Source of the DNA: Asterias amurensis
Taxonomy: Eukaryota > Echinodermata > Asteroidea > Forcipulatida > Asteriidae
Direction: 5' to 3'
Length of the DNA: 64,000 nt
Assembly (NCBI RefSeq): GCF_032118995.1
Contig: NC_092667.1
Location: forward strand, 5,944,931-6,008,930
The stretch's first letter is position 1; the number at the start of each line of letters is the position of its first letter. Both the position numbers and the translations under genes were made by a program. The notes beneath the pieces were generated by a model. That model saw only the letters and a list, made by a program, of their open reading frames with translations, was not told the DNA's origin and searched no databases. Below are positions 23,601 through 36,380 of this stretch, in pieces.

Positions 23601-26600
23601 TGGGAGTGACAAGCCAGCTGGACCTCCAAAGCCAAATGTCGAATTGAATCCTGCATTTGATGAAGAAGCTGCTTTACGTGGTATGACAGAGGCAGAAAGA
23701 GACACCATGGCAGCTGCTGCAGTCATTGCCAGGGAAGCCAAGGAGGCTGCTGATGCTAAGAATGATAAACAATCTCCTAGCAAAGATGTCTTACCTTCAA
23801 AGCCTGAACCCCAACTGGGAGACCAAGCTGTAAAACCAGTGACTTCGTTGACCACTTCAGGATCATTCACAGAAAGTAGCGGGTTATCAACTCAACGCCC
23901 CAAATCGGTTCCCAGTGCCAATATTGCTTCTCCAGTTACAAGCCTCTCAGAAGGGAAGTTTGACCTGTTGAAGTCTGGTCAGTTATCATCTAGAGTTGGA
24001 CCGCAGACAGCACCATCAAGCACTGAGAGGAGATTGTCAAATTCGCCCGTTCGTTTGTCTCCTCCGAAGATGCCTGAAAACATAAAGCAGAGGAGGACTC
24101 CCCCATCATCAGCCTCCAGACCAATCCCCCATCAGCAAGGCCATTATAGACCCATCTCAGGAGGGTCGCCAACATCTATGTCATCTAGCATTGCAGGACT
24201 ACAAACCTTGACGTCTAGAACCTTTGCTCCAGCAGCCCAGCCTTCCATCAGAGATATGGCATTAACGAGAAACAATCCAGAGCACAATACACTTAGTCAG
24301 TTCCTGAGTAGTGTTACTCCACCCTCGGAGATACTACAGATGGCACCGCTGTTCCGTAGCGCTAAGCAGCAGGAAACGCCTCCAAAACCCATGCTAGGGG
24401 TTGCACCTAGCTCCACTGCTCCCCAGAGTGACTGGCTTTCTTTACCATCTGTAGAAGGTCAGAAGCCTCTGCTACCTTTACCTTCTCAAATAGGAGCACG
24501 GACACCAATGCATCCAGCAGAATTTAGCGCTGCTACAGAGAGAATGCTAGGGAGCATGCTTGACACACACAAATCTAATATCAGTAATATTGAGCGCCCT
24601 GCAAATCAACCAAGAGTCATTACAACAGAGGGCATCAAATTTATGCACCAATTAGTTGGAAGACCTACACCATCAAATACCACTAATCAAGGCCCTGCGA
24701 AAGATTCATCTACCGTTAAAGACATCCCACAGGAGCAAGAACAAGCTGGGTCTGCTAAACAAGATGATAAATCACAACTCAAGGCACTGTTGAATGAGAT
24801 TGGTAACTCAGAAAAATGTCCAGTAGGGGCAAAGCTTCAGGTAGCCAGTACAAATGTTGCAGATGACAAAAATGTTGAGAAGTTCCAACTATCTACAACA
24901 CCAACGTCAAGGGATTCTGGTCTAGATGTTAGGCAGCCATCATCCACGCCTCCATCTGCTTCACCTCATGCAGAATCATGGCTTGGTATTCCAAATCAAG
25001 GCACTCCTTTTCCCCAAGTATCTCGCACTAAAGTCGATACTGTACCACAACCTAGTATGATCACCTCCATGTATATACCGCCTTCTATCTCTGGTAATCA
25101 GCAGCAACGAGCGATGTTTAGCCGACCTTCTACTGAACAGCAGCTTGGAACCAGCTCTACAACTGCTTCTACAGTGGCAACATTTGAAACCTCTCACCTC
25201 GGAAGTTTGTCGCCATTTTCTGGTCTGGTAGGTGACGGAAGCAAGAGCGGACCATTTAAGAATTTGAAAGAATTCGACCAGACTTCTCCACCTGTGTATC
25301 ATGGTCAGCCTCAGGCTCAACCTGGGGAAACCTTCAGTAGTATTGAAAAGAAAGAAGCTCAATTCAGCCACAGTGTCAAGGGTTCAGCAACTAATTTCCC
25401 AGGTCTGAAGCTAGCCATGCCATCCCAGCATCAACTCCAGACTCACTCATTTCCTACGCATTTACCCACAAAATCCCATATACCTCAGCAACCATCAATG
25501 CAGGAGACACCGATGACAGTATTGGAAAGAGCTCCTGAAATTTTACTGTCGCCCACTACGCTTTCAACAGCATCAAAAGAGTTGTTAGAGAGCCTAGCAG
25601 CCCATGGCACAGTCTCAGCATTACATCCTGCTCCAGAATCATTGCCTGATGTTGGTGGCAGCCACGGTCCAGGCTCGGACCAAATAACTCAAATGTTTCA
25701 AGTACCTACTTCTTCAAAATCTGAAGCAGAAACATGTACTGAAATACCTAACAGTTCACCACCTGACGTAGCACCTGTAATGATTAACAGTAACTCAACA
25801 ACAGAAAAAACAATGACTGGCACTACTCCCAATGCATATAGCTCTGCTTCTGTGACACCTACATCATCAACGCCCGATCCACAATCTCATTCAGAGCAGC
25901 CAGCTGGCAAACCAGGAATCACATCTCAACCAGTTATTACAACAACAGAATCGAGTGTGGCATCGATCTTGCCAGCAATACCCACAGTTGCTGTTTCAAG
26001 TGCGAGTGTGTCTGCATTCACACCCGTCCAGCAATCGAGTGATCTTACTGACATGAAACAGATGTCCTTGATGCCACTTACACAGCTGGTAGCAGCTACT
26101 CATGGGCCTCTGCAAAGTCACCTAAGCAGCCAGCCAAAAGCAATTGTCCCCATCACTCAATCATTACCATCATTATCCCAGTCACCTGTAAGTCGGCAGT
26201 CCACAGTGAACCTGCAGGAAAATACTGTGCTCACAGGTGAGAAAGAGCAAAACACTCTTCCATCTCAAGTTCCCAAGCCTGCCCTGCAGACTGAGAATCC
26301 GAGAGCAGAGCCCCCAAGCTATCAGCAGTCATACCCAACACCAAAGTTGTCAGAGAAAATGTCCAAATCGAGTCAAGATGAGGTGCAACGGGTTGATCCA
26401 GAATCTCCATCAAAAGGTGTTGTTGGTGAAGCAGACAATAACTCACAGCATGTGTATGGAAAGCCTTCAGGAGAAAAGCGACTATCACAACTACGGCTGT
26501 CGCCCAAGGCAGGATCAGGCATTGGTCACCAACAAGGCCCTCAAACGACAACCACATCGCCCGTAAAGCCTTCAAGCTACACTTCAGCATCGAGCACCTT

Positions 26601-29600
26601 AGCACAAGCCCAATCAATTATGGTCAAGACAGCAGCAATGTCTAGGACCTCTGGAATCATGAAGGCAACAGAACAGATGTCAAGACCTGTGCGATCAAGA
26701 ACTCCACCAAGAGCATCGCTGTCGACACTTCCCCCGACCACCTGTAATAATGACTCCTCACTTGGGAGTGCTAGTGCCTTGTTAAGCTCCATTGCCAAGT
26801 CAGCATGGACAGTCACAACTGCAATGGCGTCGGCAGCAAAAGCCAAGGTCGTTCCAACCCCAAAGGCAACTGATAAAAATCTTATCCGTATGAGAAGATC
26901 CCCAGAGACACTCCCTCCAGCTGGTAAAATGGCAACAGGAGAAAGAGGGTCATCTAGCCATGACACTGCTGGTCTGCATGCTCGGCAAACACCAAATTCA
27001 CCGGCATTTAAGAACATCCCCAAGACCCCAACTGATTCCTCTGCTGATCAAATGCAGCTGATGATGAAAAAAGCAGAAGGAAGCCCAGGGTCAAGCCGAG
27101 TCCAAATTGATGCACCTAATGTTACACAAAGAGATTTGCAATTCAGCTCTGCAGTTACAAAACAAACCTTTGCTGTTAAAGCCACGACAAGTGATACTGT
27201 ACACCCAACCAAGTCGTTGACTCACAGCTTTTCAAATAGAACGGAGAGTGAGAGTGTACCAACAACCCAGACATCACCAGTACCGCCTCGCCATATTGCG
27301 AGCCCTCTTTCATCAAGTTTCTCAACGGCAAACCCTGTCTCTCATCCGATAATTACAACCGCGTCAGAATCTCAGCTCACGACCAGATTGAAATCAACAA
27401 AATCATTCATCGATTTCACAGAAACAACACCCTTTGCCTTAGCGCAGCAGGCACAGCAGCAGGCTCCTCCACTTACAGAGACACTCGACGGGGGAAAACT
27501 AAACCTTTCGCCAGCTGAGTCTTTCACATTTGGAGAATGGCAACTGAGCACCCCTGAAAAGAGAGCTCCATCTGATGACCAGAAATCTCATGAAAAAATC
27601 AGTATGCTGGGACAACCCAATAAGAGCCCTGCCTTTGTTTCAAACACTACAACAGTGGGTCCTGAGGAACAACCACACATTTCGCCGAAGGCTGTAAGCC
27701 CAAGAGGAAAATCACCTATTACAGATACCAGTGCTCCTATTGTACCGTGCAGCACCACAGAAGGAAACTTAAGATTAGCAACTCCAGCAACTGATATTGA
27801 TACACCCGGAAGTGATCAGGTTAATGACAAATCAAATCAGGATGAAGGTTCCAAGGAGACAGATCAGAGTGTTGGAGTCAAATCAGTTGACCAGGAGTCT
27901 GCGATCACATTGCCGGCAACCTCAACACAATCACCAGAGAATGAGGGAGCATTGATCTCATCCGAGGCAGTTTCTCCGAGCAAATCGGAGCTTCAAACCG
28001 GACCTGACCCCTCAACCCTTGCCGTGACCAGCATGATTACTTCGATCCCAACTCAGGCATCATCATCATCTCCTGAGCCCCGTAAGAGACCCTTATCTGA
28101 AAGCGTCGAGGAGCCCCCTGCAAAGAAAACCAAAGAAAGCTCATCCCCTATCAAGGATAGTGCACAAAATTTAGCAGGCACTCCTCAACAAGTCAATGAA
28201 AGCATCTCACATGAGTCTGTAGTGACACCTGTAGTAACAGGTGGAACATTGTTGGAAAAAGACTCGGAGACTGAATCTATAAAGATGCTGCCGAACACTG
28301 TAGAGATGACTCCTGATGTTGTTAAAGTGCCTGAACTAAACAAATTCTCTGAGGATAAACAAGAAGAAAAAGTACCTGCCGGTGGTGAAGCGTCGACAGG
28401 AATTGAAGCTGTAGTTTCTGCGGTAGCAACAACTGATGAAGCTGTTAAGTCATGCGAGGGGAATACGGAAAACCGCATTGAAGAGACTCTAAAGTCCAGT
28501 TCACAAGAAGAACCTAATAAATCTTGTGAGGTGGGTACATCCTTGGACACGGATATACCTTCGGACTCGTCGCTTTTAAACAAACCAGATCAAATCACAA
28601 TCCTTGTCGAAGAAGTCATACAAAAAGATCCTGAAAGTGAAGAGTTGCTTGACAAAAGCTCCTCGAAAAGCGTGTCTGATGAGCCAGCGAAAGGAGAGGT
28701 CTCGGGGACAGACAAACTTGAGGTTCCATCTGCCAAGAGCCCTGACAAAGAGCCCTGCCACTCTGGGGCTGCAACGAACCTCTCAGAAAAGGAGCAAAGC
28801 AAGGAGGGTGGGACAAAGCAAGCGAAAGATTCAGAAGGAGAGTTTGAACCTCGAAGGACTAGGCACACCTCAGAAGAAGTTCCTGGTATGTCATTGAGGA
28901 GTCTACGGAGTGGACGGCGTTCTCCAGCGGAGCAGCTGTCTCGAGGGAAGGACAGAGAGAAAGAAGAGTCACCTCCAACGACGAGGGGACGAGGACAGAA
29001 GGATCGAGACATAGCAGGGGACGTTGATTCTGACGGCTCATCCAGGAAACGAAGCACTCGCTCCTCAGGAAGAGGTATGCCCAAAGGTTTGGAAAACACT
29101 TTCAGTCTTATTTAATAAGTTTATAATTTTATATTGGATAATAATCAATTTGCAAATTGGCTTTTTAAAGGAATTAGTAATACTTATGTTGTTTTTCTTT
29201 GAATCTCAAGTTTTGCTTAGCATGTTCTTGTGAAGCTTGAAATCATCACAAAAGTTTTTGAGAAACCTCAAATATTTGAGCCCTTATGATCTACATGGAT
29301 AGATGCATAACGTGTTTTTTAAATTGTTTAATTAGTTTTATTTAGCATCTGTGATTTTTCAAACCTGTTCTGAATAATGATTTGGCAAAGTGATCTTTAT
29401 AGATCTTAAATTTGCATCAGGGATTACATTTATTTGGTTTCACCCATACACTGATGGGTGTTTGCACTCTTCTCAGTTCTTTCCAGAGTTTGTTTTAAAA
29501 AATATCCACAGGTCGATTACTCAGGTGGGATTCGAACCCACGACCATTGCCACTCTAGAGTAGATGTCTTACCAAAAGGTTTTACAAGTCCTGTCATTCA

Positions 29601-30456
29601 GAACCTTATATTGCATTTGTACGGGTGAAACAAAGCGCATCATGGTAGCTGCCTGTCTCAACACGCTACACACTGATGTCTGGGCGGATTAAAACGACAA
29701 CCGTCCGGCTTTCAGCGACAAAAATATTGAGGAAAATTCAACTTTGTTCCGGGTGTTAAAAAACAACTGCCAATTTAAAGACATGATCCAACATGAAGTG
29801 GGTGAATATGTTTAATCGTTTTGATGTGAGGTTAGAGGGTGGTACATGTAAGTTTGTCCACTTTCAAAAGGACTCTATCTTTTGGAAAATTAGTGCACCA
29901 CTAAATGGACTGCACATCTTTGGTAATTGTCAAAGACCAGTATTCTCACATCCTGGCATATGCATAAAATAACAAATCTGTGAAAATTTGGACTCAATGG
30001 GTTAAGTTGGAAGATATAGTGACAGAAAGAACACCATTGCATTAATTTGGGTGATTTCAGATGCCTAAAAAAGGCTTATATATAGTATTAATATTTGAGT
30101 GAGAAATTACCTTTCTCAAAAAATATGTTGCTTCAGAGAGAGCCGTTTTTTGAATACTTTATATTACCAACAATTGTTTTGAATAGTTACCAAAAGTGTC
30201 CAGTGCCTTTAACAAGAAAGGAATGTGTAGAAAAACATGAACTGTCAAATAATAATTTGGTTGAGTGCAACATTTTAAAGAGTATATTGACTGATTGTTG
30301 TTGGTCTGGGGCCAGTTGGTGATTTGTGCGGTGAGGTTCGTGTCTTACCAAAGCGGAAAATCATGAGGCCTTAGACTGTTCTTTACTTTTATCATTTCAG
30401 ATATGTATTACGGCCCTGTACCATCCTACAAAAGGCGAAAGATGAACCAGAAGTAG
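20632..30456 (+). CDS. NCOA6: Nuclear receptor coactivator 6 (NCOA6) orthologue
   Basis: Three exons join in frame: 20632-20766 (ATG at 20652), 21647-29074 and 30401-30456. Together they give 7599 bp, or 2532 aa. NCOA6 (ASC-2/RAP250) is a nuclear coactivator that bridges ligand-bound nuclear receptors to the ASCOM/MLL3-4 H3K4 methyltransferase complex. The N-terminal block VEPWNSVRVTFNIPPEAAAR followed by LGILSVQVENGEAISL matches the vertebrate protein closely. The first NR box is kept in context (TSPLLVNLLQSDIS, LVNLL at 22720-22734), and a second LXXLL, LKALL, is at 24778-24792. A basic nuclear-localisation-like KKRRKRTKK lies near 22324. The rest is disordered and Gln/Ser/Pro/Thr-rich, with a basic C-terminus (SYKRRKMNQK). 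The exon start is open upstream (LEEREK), so more N-terminal exons may exist. Human NCOA6 is shorter, about 2060 aa. Confidence 0.93.
20866..21045 (+). repeat. Repeat family A-related copy
   Basis: GCCTGGGATTTCA, AAGGGCAAGGCCATTTT, GGGGCACCAAGGTCAAGAGCAG (the last partly duplicated) and GGCCTCCGTGA. It is a subfamily shared with 31735-31835 and 32025-32165. It lies in the intron before the giant NCOA6 exon. Confidence 0.6.
29405..29590 (-). mobile_element. tRNA-derived SINE (family V), truncated
   Basis: On the minus strand it reads GGTAAGACATCTACTCTAGAG, then the B box GGTCGTGGGTTCGAATCCCA, then a body with CATCAGTGTATGGGTGAAACC and CCCTGATGCAAATTTAA, matching 51031-51285. It lies in the last NCOA6 intron. 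Confidence 0.78.
29909..30212. mobile_element. MITE family C copy
   Basis: It starts GCACATCTTTGGTAATTGTC and ends ATAGTTACCAAAAGTGTCCAGTGCC, inverted ends of the common GGACACTATTGGTAATTAC family. The inner words AAGACCAGTATTCTCAC and CATATGCATAAAATAACAAA are shared with 33988-34472 and 47880-48262. Confidence 0.78.
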
Positions 30457-30591
30457 AGTGTTGTCTACACAAGTTGCTCTCGTCTTCAGTCTGGTGCCCA
30501 ACCTCCAGGTCTAGTTCCTGACCTCCTGGATTCTATCACTGCTGGGTATTGTTATAGAAGGTAACAGCATTGGTAACAGTTTTTATACGCA

Positions 30592-30785
30592 GGGTCCAAT
30601 TTCATAAAGCTGTTAAGTAGAAAACTATGTTTAGCGAATTTCTTAGCCAAGCAAAAAATGTGTTGGGCACCAGTTGTTGAATGTTAAATTTATGGCATTT
30701 GGCTGGTTACCAGTTTCTGCTAAGCAAGATTTTCTTTTTTTCTTAGCAAGTTTTATGCATACATGCTTTATGGTATTGGGCCTGG
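30592..30785. mobile_element. MITE family E copy
   Basis: GGGTCCAATTTCATAAAGCTG at the left and TGCTTTATGGTATTGGGCC at the right are inverted ends; the body has the GCTAAGCAAGATTTT words of the family. Confidence 0.7.
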
Positions 30786-31077
30786 GTAACGAGAATGTAA
30801 AGATTTCAGAATAATGTTCAAAGCATCTGAAAAGTTCAAACGCTAATTTTCTAAAACTGGATTAGGTTCCAGCGAGCATACAATACATGGACCGGAACGA
30901 ATGTCAATGCTCCTGTGTATTTTAGTATTATTTTGTTAAATGAATTAAGCAGTTGGAGCCGTGTGCATTATATTTGTAAGGTTCTAGGTTGCAATTGTCA
31001 CATATTAACCCCATGGTTTAACGGTTTAACCTTAAGACACCATAATGTCCAGAAACAGTTTGGAGATTCGTTCTTTA

Positions 31078-31440
31078 AAGGCATCGGACACTATTGGTAA
31101 TTACTGAAAACATATGTCAGCATAAAAACTTACTTTGTAACGACTAATGGAGGGCTGAAGATAGTATAAAACATCAATGTGAGAAACGCTCCCTCTGAAG
31201 TAGCGTAGTTTTTGAGAAAGAGGTAATCCCTCACTCGAATATTAAAAGACTTCAGCTGAAGCCTTTTATTATGCATCGGAAAGCATACATAGGTGTGCAA
31301 CAAGGTTTTTTTCCCGTCCATTATTCTCGTCCAACTGCGATGACCATTGAATCCAAATTGTCAGATTTTTTATTTTATGCGTAGTGCGTAACTTGGGATA
31401 CACCAATTGAAAATACTGTTTTATGACAATAACCAAATGT
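31078..31440. mobile_element. MITE family C copy
   Basis: It begins AAAGGCATCGGACACTATTG and closes AATAACCAAATGTGTCC. It directly abuts the family B palindrome at 31446, so the two elements share a boundary. Confidence 0.72.
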
Positions 31441-31445
31441 GTCCT

Positions 31446-31594
31446 GGGGTCGATTTCACAAAGAGTTAGGACTAGTCCTAACTTCGGACTAATCCTAAGA
31501 GATATCAAAAACGTACAGCTAGTCCTAAGTTAGGACTAGTAACTCGTCCTAACTCAAGATAAGACTAGTCCTAACTCTTTGTGAAATCCACCCC
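31446..31594. mobile_element. Palindromic MITE family B, 149 bp
   Basis: GGGGTCGATTTCACAAAGAG and CTCTTTGTGAAATCCACCCC bound reiterated GGACTAGTCC palindromes. It is nearly identical in plan to 9351-9500. Confidence 0.85.
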
Positions 31595-31734
31595 AGTTCC
31601 TTTAAAGGTCATTAACGGATTGATTTGTCTTTTTGAGAGCGACTCTGCTAGGATTATAGCAATTACCACTGGGAGTATTTATACCACATGTTATTTTGGG
31701 TTGGTAAGCAGTTTGCAATAGCACATTCTTGTTG

Positions 31735-32165
31735 GCAGGCCTGGAATTACATCTTTGACAGGGCAAGGCCATTTTCATTTTGGAGCACTTCCAAAGATGA
31801 GGCAATTGCCCCTGTTTAAATCCAGGTCTGCTGCTTCTTCAATATATGCATGGCAAAAATAGCAAATGTACATTATGTAATTCTATTTTCATTAGTAATG
31901 AAAGCTACAACAATCTAAGATGAATTTTCTATCAATATTTTTTTTTCGATGCATGGGAACTAATTTCTTGATAAAAATGTTGTACATGTATATGTTGAAG
32001 AGTGCACCATGGTACTTTTCCATACAAGAAATTTCATCTTCATTAGGGCAAGGCGGTCTCCATTTTGAAAAAGGGCACCTCCATTTTGAAAACCTATTGG
32101 GGAACTTTCTGAAAGGGCACCAAGGTCAAGAACCGGGCAACAGAGGCCATGTAATTCTTGGTCTA
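31735..32165 (+). repeat. Two repeat A-related fragments
   Basis: Fragments at 31735-31835 (GGGCAAGGCCATTTTCATTTTGG) and 32025-32165 (GGGCACCAAGGTCAAGAACCGGGCAAC) resemble the 20866 copy. They are separated by unrelated AT-rich sequence. Confidence 0.55.
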
Positions 32166-32482
32166 ACTTTCAATCAAATGCCCAAAAAATCCTAATATAT
32201 CATTGCACTGCATATGCACAACATAAAATGAGCCTTTCTTTAAGAACTTAGCCAAAACCATTTCACGGAGTATCATTGATGGTATTTCTAACTATTTTTA
32301 ATTTAACAACATTTAATGAATTAATTTAATCCGTGGAACTATTCACTATGTACATACTCACATTTTTGTATCCACGATTTGTTTGAAAATACCTTTGTAT
32401 AGAAACCTCTGCTAAATTTTTCTCAAGAATTTAATGAATGATTAGTTTGTTAGTTGCTAGGTTATTTATTTATTGTACCATG

Positions 32483-33011
32483 GGTCTCCATTTTATAGAG
32501 CTGCTTAACAAGAAAATATTGCTTAACGGTTTCTTGCTAATCAGAATTAAGCAGGATACCAGTGACAAATGCTACATGTGAAATGGCATTTTGGCTGGTA
32601 ACTTTATTCACTAAGCATAACGTTGTTGTGCTTAGCAACTTATTGAGCTTGAGCAGCTATATGAAGTTGGGCCCCACTTCATCACCCAAACACTGGAACT
32701 TCACAAAGAGTAAAATGGTAACGGGCAATTTGTGTTTTGAGACATTGGTTAACGTTAACACAAGACCTGGGCCCAATGTCATAGAGCTGCTAAGCACGAA
32801 TATTTGCTTGGCATGAAATTTCTTCCTTAAAAAAAAAACAGGATTACTAACCAAATTTCCATTTGTTGCATCTTGCTTGTTACTGGTATTCAGCTCTTGT
32901 TTGCTGATCCTGAAAATGACATGGACATTTGGTTGGTAATCCTGTTTTTCTCAAGGAAGAAATTTCATGCTTAGCAAATTTTTGTGCTCAGCAGCTCTAT
33001 GACATTGGGAG
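32483..33011. mobile_element. Two adjacent MITE family E copies
   Basis: The copies are 32483-32675 (...TTTTATAGAGCTGCTTAAC to GCAGCTATATGAAGTTGGGCC) and 32766-33011 (GGGCCCAATGTCATAGAGCT to AGCAGCTCTATGACATTGGG). The second is a good palindrome with a shared GCATGAAATTTCTTCCTT word. Confidence 0.75.
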
Positions 33012-33218
33012 CATAGGGTTTGTAGCTCAAAGTGTTCACTGGAAAGGAATTGTTTAATAAGACCAGAATTGAAAAAGGGAAAAGAAAACGCCTACACAGT
33101 TTTAATTTTGTAACTGTTTGAATTTAAACAAGCATTAAGAGAAAATTAATCTCATTTGTATTATGGGTAACCATTCTTCACTACTGAACAGAATCGAAAG
33201 AGATTTATCATTAACTCC

Positions 33219-33379
33219 TGGGACCAATTTCATTAAAGCTGTTATTAAGCAAAAAAAACTACTTGACAAATTGAGTCGGGCACCAACCACAACAATGCAA
33301 ACTTAATGTAATGTTGACTGAAAACCTGTTTCTGCTAAGCAAATTTTTGTGGTTACAGGCTTAATGAAATTGGGCCCAG
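33219..33379. mobile_element. MITE family E copy
   Basis: GGGACCAATTTCATTAAAGCTG and GGCTTAATGAAATTGGGCCC are the inverted ends. Confidence 0.75.
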
Positions 33380-33431
33380 GGGTAACTTTAAAGTAAAGAT
33401 GCCATAACGTCAACACACCTCCTAAAATTTG

Positions 33432-33636
33432 GATCCTAGGGCCATTCTTAAACCTCGGCTTTGGCTCCTTCTTTGCTTTGGGCTCCATGCGCCGCATTAC
33501 GCAGTGGAAACGCAGTGAGTATGAACCGGCCTTCAGGCCATTTTTGGAGCAGTGTCTGTTTCGCTTGGGGTGGTGGTTCGAACATCAGCAGACGATGCCG
33601 GAGCCAAAGCCAAGATTTGAGAAAGGCCCCTGGTTT
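33432..33636. mobile_element. Inverted-repeat element with CTAGGGCC ends
   Basis: The left arm CTAGGGCCATTCTTAAACC then CGGCTTTGGCTCC is inverted at the right as GGAGCCAAAGCCAAG and AGAAAGGCCCCTGG. The interior is not palindromic. It is short and non-coding. Confidence 0.65.
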
Positions 33637-33987
33637 CAGACATTATGTCAGTCTGGTACCCTGCATTTTTTGTCCAGGGATACCCCGTCTTCTCTCATTC
33701 TCACGACACAGCACTGTCTTTATTAATAACTTGTTTTTTAATCTCACACTTAAGTCACTTGTACAATATTGTATGAAAGCATTGCTTATTCTTTTTCGTA
33801 AGCTAATTGCAATTTTTATTATAGTATTTGAATAATAAATGGTGTAAATAAATACGAATAAATCGGCAAAAAGAAAAAGGAAAATTGTGAACTTTGTTTT
33901 CATCAGTTGTGATGTCTGATTTGATGGTTAAATAAATAATGTTGAGTGGGGGTTAATGTTTTTTTGCAATTCCTTTACAAGTATTAA

Positions 33988-34472
33988 AGTCACTGGCACG
34001 TTTGGTAATTGATAAAGACCAGTATTCTCACTTGGTGTATCCCAACATATGCATAAAATAACAAAACTGTTTAAGTTTTTTAACCAAATTGGTCATCAAA
34101 GTTCCAATAGAATAATTAAAGAAAAACAACGTCAACAAGTATTGAAGGCACTGCACATGTTTGGTAATTGTAAAATATAAATATTCTCACTTGGTGTATC
34201 CCAATATTATTCACATAATAACAAATCTGTAAAAATTTGGACTCAATTGATCATTGAAGTTGCTCTGGAGACAAATGAAAGAAGATCCACCCTTGTTGCC
34301 CAAATTTGAGTGCTTTCAGATGTCTAAAAGGCTTCAGGCTTGAAGTCTTACCAAATTTGAACTAAGCAATACCTCTTTCTCAAAAACTATGTTACTTCAG
34401 AGGGAGCTGTTTCTCACAATTGCTTATTACCAAGTAAGCTTTTGAATAATTACCAACAGTGTCTAGTGTCTA
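33988..34472. mobile_element. Two MITE family C copies, the first truncated
   Basis: The first copy opens GGCACGTTTGGTAATTG and breaks off near 34134. A fuller copy follows from about 34145 (GGCACTGCACATGTTTGGTAA) to 34472 (TTACCAACAGTGTCTAGTG). Both contain CACTTGGTGTATCCCAA. Confidence 0.7.
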
Positions 34473-34565
34473 ACAAGTATTGAAATGGTCTTAATTTGAA
34501 CTGTCCAAATTTAAGACCCCAAGAACATTACAAATTCAGTTATTTAAAGTCAAAGGGGCAGATAC

Positions 34566-34818
34566 CCTGGGCCTAATTTCACAGAGCTGCTAAGCACAAA
34601 AAAATTGCTTAGCATGAAGTCTTTGCCTTGATAAAAACAGGATTACCAACCAAACTTCTACATGATTTTCAGGATAAGTAAACAACAGTTAAATACCAGT
34701 AACAAGCAATATGCAACAAATAGAAATTTGGTTTGTATAGGTAATCCTTTTTTAATCAAGGAAGAAATTTCATGCTAAGAAAATTTCTGTGGTAAGTAGC
34801 TCTATGAATTGAACCCAG
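34566..34818. mobile_element. MITE family E copy
   Basis: TGGGCCTAATTTCACAGAGCT at left and AGCTCTATGAATTGAACCCA at right, with GCATGAAGTCTTTGCCTTG and its complement as inner arms. Confidence 0.72.
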
Positions 34819-35091
34819 GTGGCTGATTTTTCATGTAACACCTTAGATGAAAGATAACTTTTTGAAACTAAAAAAGAAAGGTTTTTTTTTAACTAATAAT
34901 ACTGCCACGTAAATAAATAAACTAATAAATAAATTAAACAAAATGTTTTTCTTGCACTTGCAACCCAAAATGGAAAAGTCTACAAAGCAATCAATGATTT
35001 TCCACACAAATTACACATGGTTTGAGTAATGAAACATGGTTATAAATTGTTTTAAAAAAAATTAGGGGGAGTGGTGGCTCCCTCTGCCACA

Positions 35092-35245
35092 TATCTAGGG
35101 TCTGGGCTAAGGGATAGGGGTATAGGATATTTTTTTCCTGGGCTCAATATCAATGAATAAATTATTATTATTGTAATTATTATATGGTTATAGGATTGGG
35201 TTTAGGGTTTGGTGTAAGGTTAGGGTAAGGGTCTGGGGTTGGCCC
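35092..35245 (+). repeat. Degenerate TTAGGG-like stretch
   Basis: Scattered TTTAGGG, TTAGGG and TAAGGG words (around 35175-35235) on one strand resemble decayed telomere-type repeat, with an AT microsatellite between. No perfect tandem run is present. Confidence 0.4.
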
Positions 35246-35929
35246 TGAGTTTTCCTTCCCCTGACAAATAGGCAGGAAATTTGCAGCCAGCAATTTAGTC
35301 TTGACTTTCTTTGTACTTATTTTTTCCCCAATAATTTTATTTAAACATCATTAATATTTGGGGGCACTTTTCAAAGCTCACAACTAGATTAGATAGTTTT
35401 GTTTAAACACAAAATATTGTACAAGAATATCTTAGGTTGGCTTAATAATATCTTCATTCCATTTTTTTTTTTTTTTTGCTGTCCTTGATTTTAACTGTTG
35501 TTCATATGCAATGCTTTCCAGATCTGGTTAAGGAGTGTTCTGTGATTTTTGTGTTTTTTGTGCAATTCTTGGTCTTTTGCCCTGTTATTTTGGGGGTTTT
35601 GTGTCGTTTGTGCATTTTAATGTTTCTCTACTTTTGTATCGCTTTAACTGCCAAATTGTAAATTTAAGACCACAGTTCAGGTTTTTTTTACTGCCAATGT
35701 TTTTTTGTTTTTTTATTATTGATGAATAAATAAACCATTAATAATCTTACTCTATTGACTTTTACTTGTTTTTGTTAATAACTTTTCTCATTTGTTACAA
35801 ATGTTACTTAGTAGTTGGGGCAGGGTCAAGGAATAAACAGCTGAAGAGTCCAATTTCATGGAGTTGATTATGAAAATTGTCTTATATTTCTGCTAAGCAA
35901 CATTACAAAGATACCAGTCACAGTTATGG

Positions 35930-36380
35930 TATATTAAAAATGTTATTCAGATTGTGACTTTATTTTGGTAAGAATATTTTTTGTTTGGTACTTTTTATTG
36001 CTTAAGCAGCTCTATAAAAAAAATTAGGTCTTGTCTTTACTTAAGTATTGAATTAAATTTAAAAAAAAAAAAAATTTGTGAGCAGATTTTTTGTTGGGCT
36101 ACTTTTAATAGCTTAAGCAGCTCTATGAAATTGGGCTATTGTCTTTACTACTAAAGTTTGTAAATATTTATTGAATTAAATTTAAAAAGACCTTATTTTG
36201 GTAAGCAAATTTTTTCTCGGGCTGCTTTTATTGCTTAAGCAGCTCCATGAAATTTGGCTCGTCCTTTTTAAAGTTTTTAAATAATTATTGAACTAAATTT
36301 TAAAAGACTTTATTTTGGTAAGCATATTTTTTATTGGGCTAATTTTGTTGCTTAAGCAGCACTATGAAGCTGGTCTCTGG
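35930..36380 (+). repeat. Tandemly amplified end of MITE family E
   Basis: A unit of roughly 110-130 bp repeats about four times. Each contains GCTTAAGCAGCTCTATGAAA, a TTTATTGAATTAAATTTAAAA stretch and TTATTTTGGTAAGCA. The adjoining full copy at 36379-36622 shows where the unit came from. Confidence 0.75.

Noticed and set aside
22266-29099. Several 60-170 codon minus-strand frames opposite the NCOA6 exon
   Set aside because: They are shadows of a long low-complexity coding exon; none has its own start context or family match.
35170-35245. Interstitial telomere array
   Set aside because: Only scattered TTAGGG-like words; no tandem run long enough to claim one.
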